Source of the DNA: Anarhynchus alexandrinus
Lineage: Eukaryota > Chordata > Aves > Charadriiformes > Charadriidae
Reading direction: 5' to 3'
DNA: 64,000 nt
NCBI GenBank assembly: GCA_008711295.1
Contig: VUYV01000217.1
Location: 988,043 to 1,052,042, forward strand
Part shown: piece after piece, positions 46,767 through 60,818 of the stretch
How positions within the stretch are numbered: position 1 is the first letter of the stretch
How the letters are laid out: every line of letters begins with the position of its first letter
Notes under the pieces: model-generated
What the model saw: only the letters and a program-made list of their open reading frames with translations
Told to the model about the DNA's origin: nothing
The model's database searches: none
Program-made: the position numbers and the translations under genes

Positions 46767-49700
46767 TATGTGAGATGAAATCTAATCCTAAGTATAAATA
46801 ACACAGGAGGAGCTTTGCTCCTGTACTGAAGAGAAGGTTATTAGCGATGGGTTTTGGAAGCATTCTGCATTAAAAATGCACGAATTGCATCGTGCTTATT
46901 AGCTAGCATGGATTAACTTGACTGTGCATATAACTAGACTGATATGTCACGGGTGTCAGAGCCTCCGTAAAAAGTAGGAAGGACAAGTTTAGCAAGGGAC
47001 CATGATTCCAAAAGAATGTCCCACTCTGCTGGGACCCTGACCAGCTTCTGAATGCTCCTGTTTCTCTCAGTGCTACCTGTTTAACAACTGTCTTACAGTT
47101 ATCACAACCCTAGGCATCTTTTTTTCCCCATCTAAGTGCCATTTGTCTCTGTTCCAGTTGAGATCCTAACAGCATGGCAGGTTAGTCAACTTGCATTTCA
47201 CAGGCAGTGGAACTGTATAATAACAACAATATTAAAAGACTCAGAATGTATTCCTTTCGTATGATTTGCATTAACTTTCCAGCCCATCAAAGTATTATTT
47301 GTTTTAGTTTAGAATCTGAAGACAGGCGAAAAATATCTTCCCCTAGAAACTGTAAGCGGTAGTCTGTGTGGCACCACTGGATTGGCTTTCACATTGCTTC
47401 AGACTAATCCTGTCTAGAGCAGGTGGGAGCCTGTGAAGTAATAGCTCTTGACCCTGGCTCGCCTCTAGGCTCCATACAATGTCTTCACGACCCTAAAGCT
47501 TCTCTTTATTTCAGTTCAAAGAGTCTGACATCAGAGAGGGTTGTGCTGGAGCCAATGAGGCTGGTGGGTGTTATACCATGAAAGTGACCACACACGTGGC
47601 ATGCCATAGGGTTTGGCATGATGGGGTTGTCTGACGGTGCAAAGACTGCTGAAAACATGGCTGAAAACAAGAAGAATTGGGAAAATCAGCACAACAGGGG
47701 ATCAAGATAACAATGTCTGAACTGGTCCCTGTACTTTTTTAAAACAGCCGTGTAGGTATACTCAAATGGACCTTATCTGGTCATGGCTTTGGCTGTCTTG
47801 ATGAAGGAACCAGAATTTTAGCTTTTAGCTTTGCAGCCCCTACTAGATAGGATGTCAAAAGAGAAAGAATTCAAGATGCCTCTGCAGCCTGGGTATTTGT
47901 GTCTTTACTAATAATTTCTTGAGGACAACAGTGGACAGACATAATTTCATGACTGCACCCAGGATTTTAAAGGCTCTGCCATATCAGTCTCGCCACCACT
48001 CTCTCCTGAACCGTACTGTGGGTATCCATATAGCTAAGGTTTCACTCCAAGAAGTTTCCTCTGATTTAAATCAATGTGAGTAGGGAATGAAAGCCTTCGC
48101 ACTTAGTTTCAAGAAACTTCTTTGGAAGATGTAATTCATGTGTATCTGAGTATTTCATCACTACTTAGATGTTCTGTCAGCCGTGTCTTTTAAATCTAGG
48201 TATTTTTAGTATTCTTAGTGTAACACATGCATGAGAAAATACTGTAGCTGTGAAAGTCCAGATTGTGCAATCTACTAACCTAGAAGGTACTGTCACTTTT
48301 ATGTGCCCTATATTTTATTCATCCATAACTGAAATAAATGCAGATTTTTAAAAAATTTATCTTTAGCTCTTGCCTTGCTTTCCAGTCCTCAGTGTTTGGA
48401 ATTTGAGAATCAGGTCATCTAGATAAAAACTACAGTATATGCTCACATACTATGCACCTGCTGTAAGCAGCACTACACAAATAAACAGTATTTTACATCT
48501 TCCTATAGGAAAAAATTCAAAATATTGCAATTAGATGGGTTTTGTTTCATTGTTTGTAAAGATATCCATTTGTTTGTCATGGTCGTCTCATCCCTTAGGC
48601 AAATAAAACTAAAATCTGAAACTTGTATTTAAATCATCCATCTAGAGAGAAAGATTTATAAAGTACCACTTACTTGGTGAATCTTTCACTCTAAGTTATC
48701 TAATGGTTTTCTAAAATTAGATGCCACTTTCAAAAAATCAAAACTGTCGGAGTTATTAACAGCACCTTTTTACAGATATTGTTAGATACACAAACATCTG
48801 GGGAAAAATACTGGAAGAACAAGTTGCATCAGCTTTGAATGTGTTTAAAGCAACACATTAAAAGTACTGGCAAGGTTATGTTTGTAGAAAGAAGCAAATT
48901 GGTTGAAACCCTGACCCCACTGAAATTAATGAGATTTCACCCTTTGCCTTTTACTATTCAGACACGTTCCTAGTGACCATGACCATGAGAAAGATTCTTG
49001 CACAAGGACATTTGAAATGGTAGGCTCTGTCTTTTGAAACAGTAGGTTCATTTAGCATTTCTGTGCTTCAATATTTCTTATAGTCAGTGTACAATATGTG
49101 TCCCAGCTTGAAGGCTTCTAATGGTTGATAGAAGATAAAAATAAATGTTACTATTTACAGATCCAAAAATTCTTAAGAGCAGGAGTGAAAAATGTTTTGA
49201 CTGTTTCATAAAACAAGTGTGAAAAATGGCCAGTGAATCATTTTTAAAGGGTCAGTATTAAATTTGTATTACTGCAGTTAAATCCTAGCTAGGAAGTGGA
49301 GCACAAATTCAGTAAAAAATAAATGAAAGGATCTGATCTGCATTCTGCAGACTCAGTCTCTAAGTCTCCAGTATTGGGGTATGGGGTCTTAAACGTTCCT
49401 GTCTTCTCTAACGTATGTTCAGGTATATTCTAGTATCTCCTTATATCTAGTGATTTTAATGGGGGCACTACTTTCTTTCAATCTCTTGATTTTATGGGGG
49501 TCCAAAGTCCACAACACATTCCAGGATGCATCTGACCTTTGAGAGCACAACGTGTGAGATTTAAAGACAGTGACTAGCCTTTGCCCAAAAGCGAGAGCCA
49601 GGTCGACAGAGAACATAAAACCACCACAGAAGATAGAGATGGGGGAGATTTGGGGAGGGGGGAGAGGAAGAGAAGGGAAGGAAGGAAGAACTGAAGGAGT

Positions 49701-52700
49701 GAGGTGGTTGCAAAGGCACTATGAGAAGTCCTTGGATCTAGCTCTGTGAGGCTACACAGTGCTAACTACGCTGAGAAAAGCAGTCATGGGAGGTGAAGGT
49801 AGTAAAATAAAATGTTGAAAGAAAATGAGAGGGTTGAACCCAGAGAAGACAGAAGCGGACGTGAGTTTAAAAGTATTTAGCAAAGTGCTGGGATGTTTAG
49901 AGCCTTGTGATACTTTTACTGAAGATGTGAGAGCCTGGCTGGCTCAAGGCACAAGCAACAGCGGGGAGTACCCCAGGACGGCAGGCTACTGGAGCTGCAG
50001 GATGGTGTTACTGCCTCCAGGGTCTGTGCTGGTGCTGCAGGAGGACCAGCTTGCTGGTTGCTTCTCTCTGGGAGAGGCAGAAGCAGTAGTGACCACCTTG
50101 CCAGCCACAAGGCCAGGGACCACGGCCCACTTCAGTGCAACTCCTTTCCCTTCCCCATCCAGCTCTGGAGCTACTTACAGGGAGATAAAATTCAGTTTTG
50201 GCTCCAACCCTGGATAGCCCTGGTGCCTCTGGTTGTCAGAAATACCTGTCATTACTAAATCTTCACTAGATTTAAGAATGATCTGGGGCAGCTGCCAGCA
50301 AAAAGACTCAATCTCTCATTTAAAAAAAAAAAATAGAAAAGAAAAAGAGAAAATGCTCACTGCCTAAGGACTGAAGCTTGGTCATCCTGGGTTCAACACA
50401 TGCCTAACTTAAAGCATGCAAATAGGGCATTGGCTTCAAGGATGCAATTTCTGTGTTTAAAGTTAGTCATATCTTGAAGTAATCCACCAAGGACCTTCAT
50501 TGATTGAAATGCTAATGTGTAAAACACTTAGCTAGCTATGATATGACTGGGACAAAGCAGCATGATTTGGTAATGGATAACCTATCACTCTTTCCTTCAA
50601 GTGTTCCTTAAGTGCAGCAGCAAAATACAGGATTTTAAAAAAAAAAAAAAAAAAAATTGGGTTGATCTAATGTATTTGGATTTTCTGAAAGTTTTTTTTT
50701 GTAAGTTTTTTGCAGAAAACTGTCAAAAAAGTAACAGCATGCAGGAGTACAGTGGATTAAAAACAGACCATCACAAAGCAGAAACTGCTACATTTTCTAG
50801 CGGTAAAAAAAGAAGTAATTAATACTGGGATGCTCCAAAGCCGCATGTTGCCATTGGTATTGTTTTGCAAGTTAGTGACATGAAAATCTGTGTGAACACT
50901 GAGCTGACCATGCTTAGAGGTATCACAAGGGCTGATCAACACTAAAGAGGTTTACAGAGAGCTCCGGAGAGGTTGAAAGAAGTGAGGTGAAAGGACAGCA
51001 TGGTAACAGGTGAAATTCAATGAATGCAGGTTAAAGTATGTTGAAGGAGGAATCATTTGAACTACTGAGATCTCTGAGTTTAAAGAGCGATGAGTTTAAA
51101 GAGCAGTGAGTTTAAGTTAATGAAAGTACCTTCTGAAAGGGAGAAGTGGTGATTGCTGCTGTGGTGCAGTTATCTGCTGAAAGGTTTGGCATTCCAGAAG
51201 GCATCAAAGAGCAAAAGAAAACAATAATACGGAAATTATTATCATGTCAGTATATGACAGTGGCATAACATTATTGGGGGAACCATATGCTTTTCAAGAG
51301 ACATTCTCTCTCTCAAAAAAAAAAAAGCATAGCAATAAAAAAATGAGAGAATTCAAAAATGTTTGTGGAAATCATGAAGGATATGAGGTAATGAGATAAA
51401 AAAAAAGGTTTTCAAGAAAAGGATATAAGACTAGTGGGTTTGCACATTAATTTCCTCTATTGACAAGGCTTCACTCTGACTGAGCAGATGCTGGTGTAAT
51501 AGTAAAAGATACTAGTAAACAGAGGTAAGATACCAGGGTAGGTTCAGCACTGAACTAGTCCAGCATGGGAATTCTTATGTCAAAAAACTATCACCACGAT
51601 TAGTAAGTCACTGTTTTGGCTGCAAAATAATTCCTGTCCCTCTCTGCATCCCCTGTCTACCCGCTGACCTCACTGGCTCCAAGAAATTTGACAAGAGGGG
51701 TGAGACCTAAGAGATGCTCCAGTTCTTAAAGGTTTATAGGGATCCAGGAACAGACAAAGGAACCCCTTAAATGCTCTGGGGGAGAGAGATTTGCACCTTC
51801 TTGGATGGGAAAACCTGCAGTGGGGAGTGACTTCATAAGTCACTAAACCTGTAAAAAGCTTCTGTCAGATCCGGAACCTTTTTAGAGACCAAAATACAAC
51901 AGTCAGGAAACAGATTCACAGGAAACCAGATTTCATTAGTTTCAGGGCTCAAGGGACTTGTTTCAAAAATCACCTCACCCGTCTTATAGGACTAAATAAC
52001 AAGGCATGAGGGTATGTCTTCACAGACATGTGAAGATGCATCTGGTCTGCCCATACATGGAGCTCTTTAGGTGTTTTATAAGAGGAAAGGTCATGTTTAG
52101 GCTGAGGATCTTCTCTGTGCTTCAGGATTTACGTTGGGCAAGTCTGGAGACTGAATCCTGCTGAGCGTTTACTTTTTGTTCAGGTCTGTCCTGGATGCTG
52201 GGCTTACTGGGGTAATGGACAAATTTGATCCTGAAACAACGTACAATTAAAACTATGTAATCCCTCTGAACCCTAATAGCAACCTTTGTATTGCACATGT
52301 GTGGGCAAGTGGTACAGACAGGCAACACATACAACCATGGATAAAAGGTTAGCAACCCCTTTTCTAAGCAGCATAAAACAGTTGCCAGGCTAATTCTGTT
52401 CCTGCCCTTTCCACAATTCCACCATGAAAAAAGCCTCAACTTCCTTTAAATTCTTAAATGTCCTAATTGATCTGAGCCCCAAATGTCACAAGCTTTAGGT
52501 GTCTCAGTCTTAAACGCTGTTGCACATATATGTCCATGCAGATGGATGTATAGATCTAAATATCCATCCAAAGAACACAGAGTGCCTTGGTCCATTTCTT
52601 CCAATTAAAAAAAATCCTGGATACAAATTTATCTTTCAGTTTTATTTTCCTTTTCTTGGTCAATAACAACTAGTACCTTATTTTGTAGCTTAGATTCTTA

Positions 52701-53639
52701 ATGTCTTCCCTTTCAGTCTCAGCTGCAGTACTATTTGTTGTCCTTATTTCTGTTCCAGGCTCTTTCTTCTTTTGCAGACTGACTGTATCCTTATAGTCTA
52801 TCCATCCAGCTCCCCCCTCTCTGTCCTTCTCATTGCACTCTCTTTCTTACCCCGCTGTCACTTACTGGTAACTTCCCCATCTTACCTTCACCAGTCTTTG
52901 AAATCATGCACTCCTCACCAGCTACTCATCACCTTACTAACTCTTGGAATCCTTATTGTAAGTTAGGCTCCATCGATATTAATAAAATAAATTGTTTTGG
53001 GGCCATTTTCAGCACTGAGACAAACTGGCTCAGAATGACACTCATTCACACTCTCTGATCGTCTGAGATGGACTGGCCAGATCCAACCTCCCCAAATCTC
53101 TGCTAATTCCCAAACACTGCCCAGGAACAGTTTGAAGACTACCAGATGGCCCAGGGCAAAACCCTGTCAGACACCACTCAGACTTTCCAAAATGGACAGT
53201 CAGGTTCCAGTACCACCTCTGGCACTGTTAAATTTACTACCACAGCCATATTCACCAGCAGCAGAAACAACCTTTACGGCAGCGATGTACATAACAGCTG
53301 ACTCCCGTGGTTTGCGAGAACTGTAATCCTAAACCAGAGCTGGGGCTTTTCCCTGTGTAAACTGATTTCCAGTTTTGAAATGTAGTCATTGGCTTCCCAG
53401 CTGCTGATAGCTTTAAAGCTGCCTGAAGCCAAGCCAGCTTCTCTGCTGAGCAGGCAGTATGGTTTCTTGCCATAAAGGAAACAACTTGAAAGGCAGCCTG
53501 TTGACCGTGTAAAGGATGGATGTACCGGATTTTGTTCAGAGCCAATGCTCTTCCTGCCATCCTCCCCAAAGAGAGCTTAAACCTGGAAACCAGTGGTTTC
53601 ATAGTCCAATTGGAGGATCAGACATAATCAAATAGCCTC
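46767..53639. other. Unannotated, mostly AT-rich sequence
   Basis: Small features include a G/A-rich tract near 49635-49690, a GC-richer patch with a 130-codon open frame (49825-50217, +) of no recognisable family, a 20-base A-run at about 50637-50656, and a short tandem repeat at 51075-51116. Open frames at 52122-52439 (-) and 53252-53602 (-) are unrecognised. I see no nameable transposon. Confidence 0.35.
51075..51116 (+). repeat. 16-bp tandem repeat, 2.6 copies
   Basis: TGAGTTTAAAGAGCGA, TGAGTTTAAAGAGCAG and TGAGTTTAAG follow each other head to tail. Confidence 0.9.
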
Positions 53640-53910
53640 AGCACAGCGTGTTAGTGCACACCAGCGAGGCTGTGGTAACTGTCCACTACAAATATGAGAT
53701 AATGTGACATACGTTAGCCCGCAGTGAAAAGGGGCTAACCTAAGCCAAATTACTCTGACTGTGCCATGGGCTAAGAGCATTTGCGCAGGCAGTTATTGAG
53801 ACTCGGCTGATGCATGGTAACAGTTAACCAGAGTAATTTGATCATATGTCTGATCTCAAAGACAAAATAGACTCTAAATTGCTAGTATGGTATATGGGAG
53901 ATGTAGCCAT
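53640..53910. promoter_or_regulatory. Candidate conserved non-coding element
   Basis: Retained CpGs (ACAGCGTG, CCAGCGAGG, TACGTTAGCCCGCAG, TTTGCGCAGG, ACTCGGCTG) and TTAACCAGAGTAATTTGAT lie in unique sequence without a coding frame. Conservation is inferred from texture only. Confidence 0.27.
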
Positions 53911-54349
53911 GACATTCTGTTACATTACCATCTGACCTAACAAGAATGTAAAAGATACACTCCCTTCCTGGCGTTATTTTAACACAGCGTTTTTACCAGC
54001 CTGAATTATGAAAACAAAAAAAGTGCTATATTTAAACCTATAAAAATGCAGTTTATTCCTCTTTGATAAGGCATAACTTTTTTTAGCAATTGTAATCTGT
54101 AACATTACAGCCTTAGGAGGTAATTTACTAAATAGGACAAAATTAGCTGATATTTGGACCATTTAAAGGAACATTTCTGTTGAAAGCATATAAAATGTAT
54201 TAAAGTAATCTCTAAAGTCTTTACCCCTGCTTGAGATTTTAATTTACTCAGAGCTAATAAATTATCCCCTTTCAGAAGCTATTGAAAATTTTCACTTAAA
54301 TCCTTTTTAAAACTTAATGTGTTCAATTGAATCTTAAGCAATTTATACA

Positions 54350-54900
54350 CACATACACAGAGCTTGAGGTGGTCACCGCGCCAAGGTGAAGGCTGAAAAG
54401 AGGTTAGATTAGCACTAACTCCTCTGCCCTTTGGGATTGCTGGGGTGCTATTAATGAATGTGAATTCCCTCCTCCCCCAGAGCCCTCCCCCTTCATATGC
54501 ACTGGCCTGGCTGTCGGGTAATTACTTTTCCACGACAGCGTTTAACAAAATCCCCTGTTCAAAGCCCGGGCCCATTTTCTCTCCAGCTGAAGGATGAGGC
54601 TGCAATCAGGGAAGGGAGCGGCAGATCTGGGTCACCCCAGTGCTCACTCAGGTTAGCTGGGACACAAAAGCTTGCTTCATCTCAGACAGGGCTCCGTGTT
54701 ACAGTTGCACGCTTATCAGAAATATTTTTTCAGGCTATCAATTATTATATTTGAACATCGCATCCTCGCTCTAGGGAGCCCTTCGCAAGCTGTAGCGAAA
54801 ATCAATCCAGTTTTACAACTTTTACCTTGGCACAGCTCCAACTCTTTATCTACCTCGCACAGTTATTTAAAGATGCGGTGGCTTTTTTCCTGCAGTATAG
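54350..54900. promoter_or_regulatory. Candidate conserved non-coding element
   Basis: Moderately GC-rich, unique sequence holds retained CpGs (CACCGCGCC, CACGACAGCG, CTGTAGCGAAAATC) and homeodomain-like cores (CTATTAATGAATG, GGTAATTACTTT, ATCAATTATTATA). Short open frames on both strands overlap and look compositional. A regulatory role is inferred. Confidence 0.28.
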
Positions 54901-56129
54901 ATATATTCCTGCGTAGGACTTGCCCTTGGTGTATGTAATACCCTTTTTCTGGGTGGGTTTGATTTGTGCAGTTGCTTCGGTTTCGCTTTTTGTGTTTGGC
55001 AGTTCGTGTGGCCGTGGTGAGGTTTGTGTGGCTGGGTACCCACCTCTCCCGGGCCACGTGTGTTTTTCACAGTGGTGGCAACCGGAGCCTCTTATGTCAG
55101 TGAGAACATGCACGTGGGTTGGATCCCGCTCCCGTTCAGATCGCTTTAACATTGGCTGCAGCTGCAAGTAATGGCATCCGAAAATCTCTCCACGTGTTTG
55201 TTCTGAGCTTTATTTTTCCAGTGCAAACCCCACCTAGGAGGCTACCAAGGCAGACTTCTCCCTCCACTTGTGCAGGTGCATGAGGCAGCTTTCCCAGCGC
55301 GTCCTGAGGACCACCTTCATCAGAAGGGGTTATGAATCCCGGCAGCAGCAGCAGCAGTGCTTCAAAAGGCAGACAGTATCGCTCTCTCAAAAGGTGACTG
55401 CCTCCCAGATGATAGGGAAATTTGGAGAGCAAAAATTGGTCTTAGATATTGCTATGTCAGTGTAGGCTGCAAAAACAGACAGCAGATGCTGGGCTACAGT
55501 GGAGTTATAAAGGAATAGGCATTAAAAGAGAAAATCTATCTTAGAGCTGTACTTTGAAGGGGTTTTATATTTATTTTAGAAGCAGACCCAGTTTCTATTT
55601 TCCTATTGAACACGCATGCAGAAGCTGACAGAGTCACTAATCAGATTGCATGGGTTTCTGTGTTTCTGATTCTCCGCTTTTCGGCTCAAAAATATGTTTT
55701 ACCACTTCCCGTTAAAGTTATTTTATTGAATTCCCTCACAGCAGTTAGCTCAAGGGCTAAGAGACATCCCTTCATTTACATCATGCAAGTTTACACAGAG
55801 CAAACGCTGGAAAGCCCAAAAAGCATGGATTTGGCTCATCCCTCCCAGCCTGCCTGCACAAACCAGCCATGGCCCTGCTCAGAGAGACTCTGTCTGAAAG
55901 GGTGTAAGGCCATGGTGGCACGTGTGCGCAACCACTTTCTCTGGCGGGGCTGGCTGGGAGCTAACGGATGCTTCCCTAAATAAGAGAGCAATTGTGAACC
56001 AAGTGGTTTGGGGGCTGCTGACGGAGTGGGGAGGACCTCTCTTTTGTCTGAGCCACAACCCGCCCTCAATCCGAAAGAGATTTCACCCATCAACCCAACA
56101 GAGCCAGCGCGGGGTGAAAACGTGACGTG
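54901..56129. other. Unannotated sequence with GC-richer patches
   Basis: A short (GCA)5 run lies at 55342-55357. Overlapping open frames on both strands at 54850-55432 and 55606-56234 match no family I know; the patch near 55840-56130 is GC-rich enough to explain them. Confidence 0.35.
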
Positions 56130-56520
56130 AGCTGTGTGCCCGGTAACAATGGCTACACAACACAGCACAACCAAATCCCTGCCATCTTCATAGTATGCTG
56201 TGTAGTTTAACAAATCCCTTGGATACATATTCATTTGAGGGTCTCAGGGAAGTAACTAACGAGGTTTCCCCTCCTCCCAGGCAATATAGAGCGAGCATCC
56301 AGCCACCTTTGAGCGTGTTGTCATTAGCGCTCGTAAGTGAAGCAGGAGATAGCTGGATCAGTCCTCTGGAGAATGCTTCCAACAAAAGGGCTGATATTTT
56401 TGCTTTGATTATTTCATAGTTGGAGCTTATTTCTCTGTATTTCCTTTTAATCAGTATTTGTGACAGCGTGCCAATGGTGGGGACCATAAATCAAGGTTTT
56501 GGCCACTTGCAAATATATTC
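56130..56520. promoter_or_regulatory. Candidate conserved non-coding element
   Basis: Unique sequence contains retained CpGs (GAGCGAGCATC, TTTGAGCGTG, TTAGCGCTCG, ACAGCGTGCC) and Hox-like CCATAAATCA near 56484. Overlapping frames on both strands argue against coding. The role is inferred. Confidence 0.27.
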
Positions 56521-58129
56521 TTAAATTAATAAAAGTTTATTGTTTTCAAACACTCCCACTTTGGTACCCATCTTTCACCTGTTTCATTTTAAATATTTTT
56601 TGGTACTACCCAGAATTCTGTCGGGTTAGGCATTTGACAGCTAGGTGTATTTAAGGAGTAGAGAGATGGTTCATCTGCTCATAGAAAACATCTGGGATAT
56701 TTTAGAATAGAAGGTGCTGTAAAAATATAAAGTAGCATTACTGAAAACAAAATTTCCACTCCTTTTCTTTTTTGTGGGAAAAAAAATTACGGAAGAAACA
56801 AGTAGAAATTCTAACCTCAGTGTAGGCAAAGTAGGACTAGGTGATTGGAGCCATCCTTATTTACTTGCGTAATCTAACTTTGCAGGGAAAACAGGGGGGA
56901 ATTTGTATTTTGTGACTCATGTTAAGAAAAAACAAGAAACTCAACATTTGGGTTCAAGCTTCTGATTTCATTTCCTAGTTAAGGTTGGAGTGTTTGCTGG
57001 AACTTTCTCTTTCCTAGCTTTTGTTGATTTCTGTCATTCAAGAATCATGAAGTAAATATTTATTAACATGGGAACCCTCCTCCCTTCCTGCCCTTCATAT
57101 TTGTGCTTCTTATGCTAATGAACTTACTTTAACAAGGGAACCACATTCCTCCTGGGTCCGCATCAGTTCTGGTGCCAACACATTAGTTATTTAAATGTAG
57201 TTTTATATTAATTTTTCATATTGTAATGCATTGTTCCCTGCAAATATACATGTAGCTGGTTTTCAACAGTAAACAAATATATATTAAAGACATTGTTAGC
57301 TGAAAACCTTTCATCTTTCCTTTTGCTTCCTGTGATAATGGTGGCCATTTCTCGCTCTTGCCCTCTACCATCCTCTTTCCCTACTACACTTCTTCTACAG
57401 TGACCACCACCAGGGAGTTGTTTTCTCTTTTCTGAAGCAGGCTATTGGTGCAGATGCAGAATTCTTAAATTACATATTTTCCGTGCATTCAGCATTTATC
57501 CCTAGTATCCTCAAAGTCTGACATAAAGGCTCGCAGTCTCTGAATTGGGAAATCCAGCAAGAAAAACAGGAGTTTAACAAAAGCTAAAAAAGACATACTC
57601 TTGAAAAACCACCTTACTAACACAACAATGATACTTAGGAAGGTTACTCTACCACGGTCTTCCTATTTTCTCACCAATAAAAACAAAAGATATACTAACT
57701 AAATGCCTGCAGATGTATTTATATGATACAGGATTACAGCCATATCATGAGATATCTTGTCGCTTACCAATTAAGTAAAAATGACAAGTACTGTTCTCTG
57801 TGAGACAGGGGCTATTACTTCCAAGAGACACACTTTTAGACTAAAAAGTGGAAACTAGATTTCATCACGCATCATATTGCCAGGGCTACCATGTAACATA
57901 GCAAAGGTTCAGGGGTGGCTGTACCCAGGCTGCTCCATTTTTAGTCATTTAAAATTATCAAACATTTTGATCTCCAGAATGGATCACTATTACACAATCT
58001 GATAGCAATGCTGAAGGCTTTGACAACATTCTCCCAAGAGTCTAAAAGAAACACAGGCATGAAACCAATGAGTTTTTAACTGAGGTATATGTGAGGCATT
58101 GCTTTACGAGTCTCAATGCTAGGGAAGTA
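56521..58129. other. Unannotated AT-rich sequence
   Basis: I see no gene or nameable repeat. Confidence 0.45.
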
Positions 58130-59475
58130 GAAGTCAGTTAATGAGTTCCCAGTCTTTGAAAAAGGCTTCACAAATGATTCAGGGAGCTACAGACTGGTGA
58201 GTCTGACTTCTGTATCAGGTAAATAAAAGAAACCACAACAAAGGAAAAATTAACAGACATTTAGATAAATATGATGTATACCATGTGCTTTTGTGAAAGG
58301 AAGTCCTCTCTTGCAAATCAGTGAAAGTTCTTTTCAGAGTCATAAAGGTTGTGGGCAACGGTGACCCAATGACTCTGTACTTAGATTCTGAAAAAGCATT
58401 TAACAAAGTCCCTTAGAAGAGATTTCTAAAGAAATTAAGCTGTCATGGGTATGAGGGAAGGCACTCTCATGGATTAATGATTGGTTAAAAGAGGGGAAAA
58501 AGTAGGTAGGAATAAGTGGTCAGTTTTCACAATGAAAAGCTATTAATAGCAGGCTTCATCCAGGGCCCTTGGCATGAGTGTTGTCCAGTGTGTTAATAAA
58601 TGACTTCAACCAGAGACCAAATAGCCAGGTGACAAAGTACACGAGTGAGACAGAATAATTCAAGACACTCAAAACTGATACTAATGATAGAGTATTTCAG
58701 AAGATCTTTACATGTCAATAGTAAATTAAATTCAGTAAATGGCCACATAGTAGTGTACACATGATACGGAATAATGGACTATAAACTAACTACTACCATT
58801 CAGGAAAGATGTGTTGGAATTGAGGATGGTTCTCTGCAAACATTAGTTCAATGATGAGAAGCAGCCAGAAAAGCAAATAAATCTGATTCCGAATATTGCA
58901 CCCAGTTTAGCTTACTAAGAGACTGTAGGAAACTTGGGAAAAAAGTGGAAGGGAGGAGCAAATTAAGAAGGGTGATTAGTAGGATAGAATAGCTTCTGTA
59001 CAAGGAGGACATGTATAACGTGAAACTCTTTAGCAGTGGGGAAATATGACCACCGTCTAGAAGCCTTTATGGAAAAATGAACAGGAACATTATTTTTTAT
59101 AATTAGAGGACAAGTGGTCCCCCACTAAAAATATTGAATGCTAAATTTAAAACAGATGAGAAAAACACTATTTTTTCTCCCCAAATGAACGAAATAGTGG
59201 AATTCATTGCCAGAAGATGCTGTGAGGCCAAAAAAGAAAAAAGTATCTAAATTATTATTAGACAAATTAATGGATGATAAATCCATCAGCATTTTTGACA
59301 CATTCTAGATATGTACAAGAAATCCCTACACTGCTCATTGTCAGCTCTTGGAAGGATCACACTACACTGAAACTTTTCTCCAGTAATACATGTCAGATCA
59401 CTTTAAGAAAAAAGTTATTTGATAAAATGAAGCTTTGGTCCAACTAAGTATGGCTACTTTTATATTCCTAAGAAA
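58130..59475 (+). mobile_element. CR1 LINE ORF2-to-3'-end fragment, sense, about 1.3 kb
   Basis: TTAGATTCTGAAAAAGCATT followed by TAACAAAGTCCCT (58380-58412) reads LDSEKAFNKVP, the reverse-transcriptase block around the family's LDFxKAFDxVPH. The second and third catalytic-motif regions are too decayed to read. Downstream, GGAATTCATTGCCAGAAGAT (59200) and TTTGGTCCAACTAAGTATGG (59434-59453) are typical of the CR1 3' region and 3' end. The frame is broken repeatedly, so the copy is dead. It is the longest sense-strand LINE piece in the window. Confidence 0.75.
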
Positions 59476-60818
59476 TGAAATAATGTGCAATTTCCAAATA
59501 AAATGTTTTCAGAATTTCTGTTCCCTGTCATTTAAAAAGGATACTTTTTTGATTGTGATTTCAGGAAGTGAGGTACTGAATTGCTGATGGATATTTGCAG
59601 AAATTTTGGATTTTTCTCATAGCTGGTATAAATTACTTGCTAGCTCAGCATTCTGTATTTTTGAACAAAGCCAATGCTCCAGAAAAGGTTTCATATACAC
59701 AATCTCAATACTTTGTCTTTTCAAGAATTATCACATATTTCAGTTCACTGACTAAAATCTTGTTTACTCTTGGTCATTATAATTTCTTTTATTAATTATA
59801 TTAAACTAGAGAAACTAACCCATTCTTTCTGTTTGTGTTGAAATTAATGTCTATATAGTATAATAAATAAAATACATATGTATGGAATGAAAAGGCATTT
59901 ATTGTTGACATTAAAACTCTGAATATCAGGAAGGAATATGTTAACCAATGTCAGCCATGTCAGTGTTTCCTTTGTGAAACAAACTGCTAAAGGATAAAGT
60001 GTTGATAATTTCTGTTGATAATTTCTGTTCTTCTGGTAGCTGTGCTTCTAGTAGAACTCTCCAGGTGGGCAAAACACAAAGCAGTGAAGATGGCTTTTCT
60101 GTTCAGCCAATGCTACTGATGAGGTACTCAAGGAGAGCCTGAAGTATCTCATGTATGTGCTCGTGCTTTTGCTCTCCCATGGCAGTTAGCTTTCTTCTTC
60201 ATCATCCTTAATTGTGTCTATCAAAAAGGATGATATCGAATGATATTTCTCATTTTTTTAATGTATATATCATGAGGATTCTATTTTGAAATATCTCCCA
60301 TTTCCCACCCTCTCTGTCATGTCCATTTTAGTAACCAAAATAACTGACAAAGAATATTGACAGGAAAGAACCAGGTAAAAATGGAAAATACAACAGTATA
60401 CAGTGCAAAAAAGGGAGTATAAACCAAAGAAAATGAAAAAGGTTTTGCATATATTTTCTTTTGTCCTTTGCCGCTGAAGTTTACTCATCAGTGAAATAAA
60501 TGAATAAGTTTTCTTCATCTCCAGTGACTGCAATCTTATCTTACTATAAGATTAAATTCTAGCATCATGAATCAACACTTAGAATTAACATTAGGAGTCT
60601 GCCAACCAACCCTAGAAAATGTCAATTGATTTGATTCTATTCCTAGGTCTTGATAATTGTCATTTGTCCTAAATATGTGTTTTATATTTAAATGTATTTG
60701 TTTAAACATCATGACAGTCACAGTAGGTATTACCTAGAAAGTTCAGGGGCAAGATGGAAAAAGAGTGAGGTCATGAGTCAGCCACAATTTTAACAGCTTT
60801 ATCTACTTTTTAGTTCTT
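59476..60818. other. Unannotated AT-rich sequence
   Basis: A 13-base direct tandem repeat (GTTGATAATTTCT twice, 60001-60026) is the only feature noted. Confidence 0.45.

Noticed and set aside
49825..50217. 130-codon + strand frame
   Set aside because: It lies in a GC-richer patch, overlaps other open frames and has no recognisable motif.
50637..50656. A-run as the poly(A) tail of a processed pseudogene
   Set aside because: The upstream sequence shows no recognisable coding remnant and no flanking duplication was found.
53252..53602. 116-codon - strand frame
   Set aside because: The residue sequence suggests no known family, and no exon boundaries are evident.
55836..56234. 132-codon - strand frame
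   Set aside because: It overlaps + strand frames in GC-rich DNA and no domain is recognisable.
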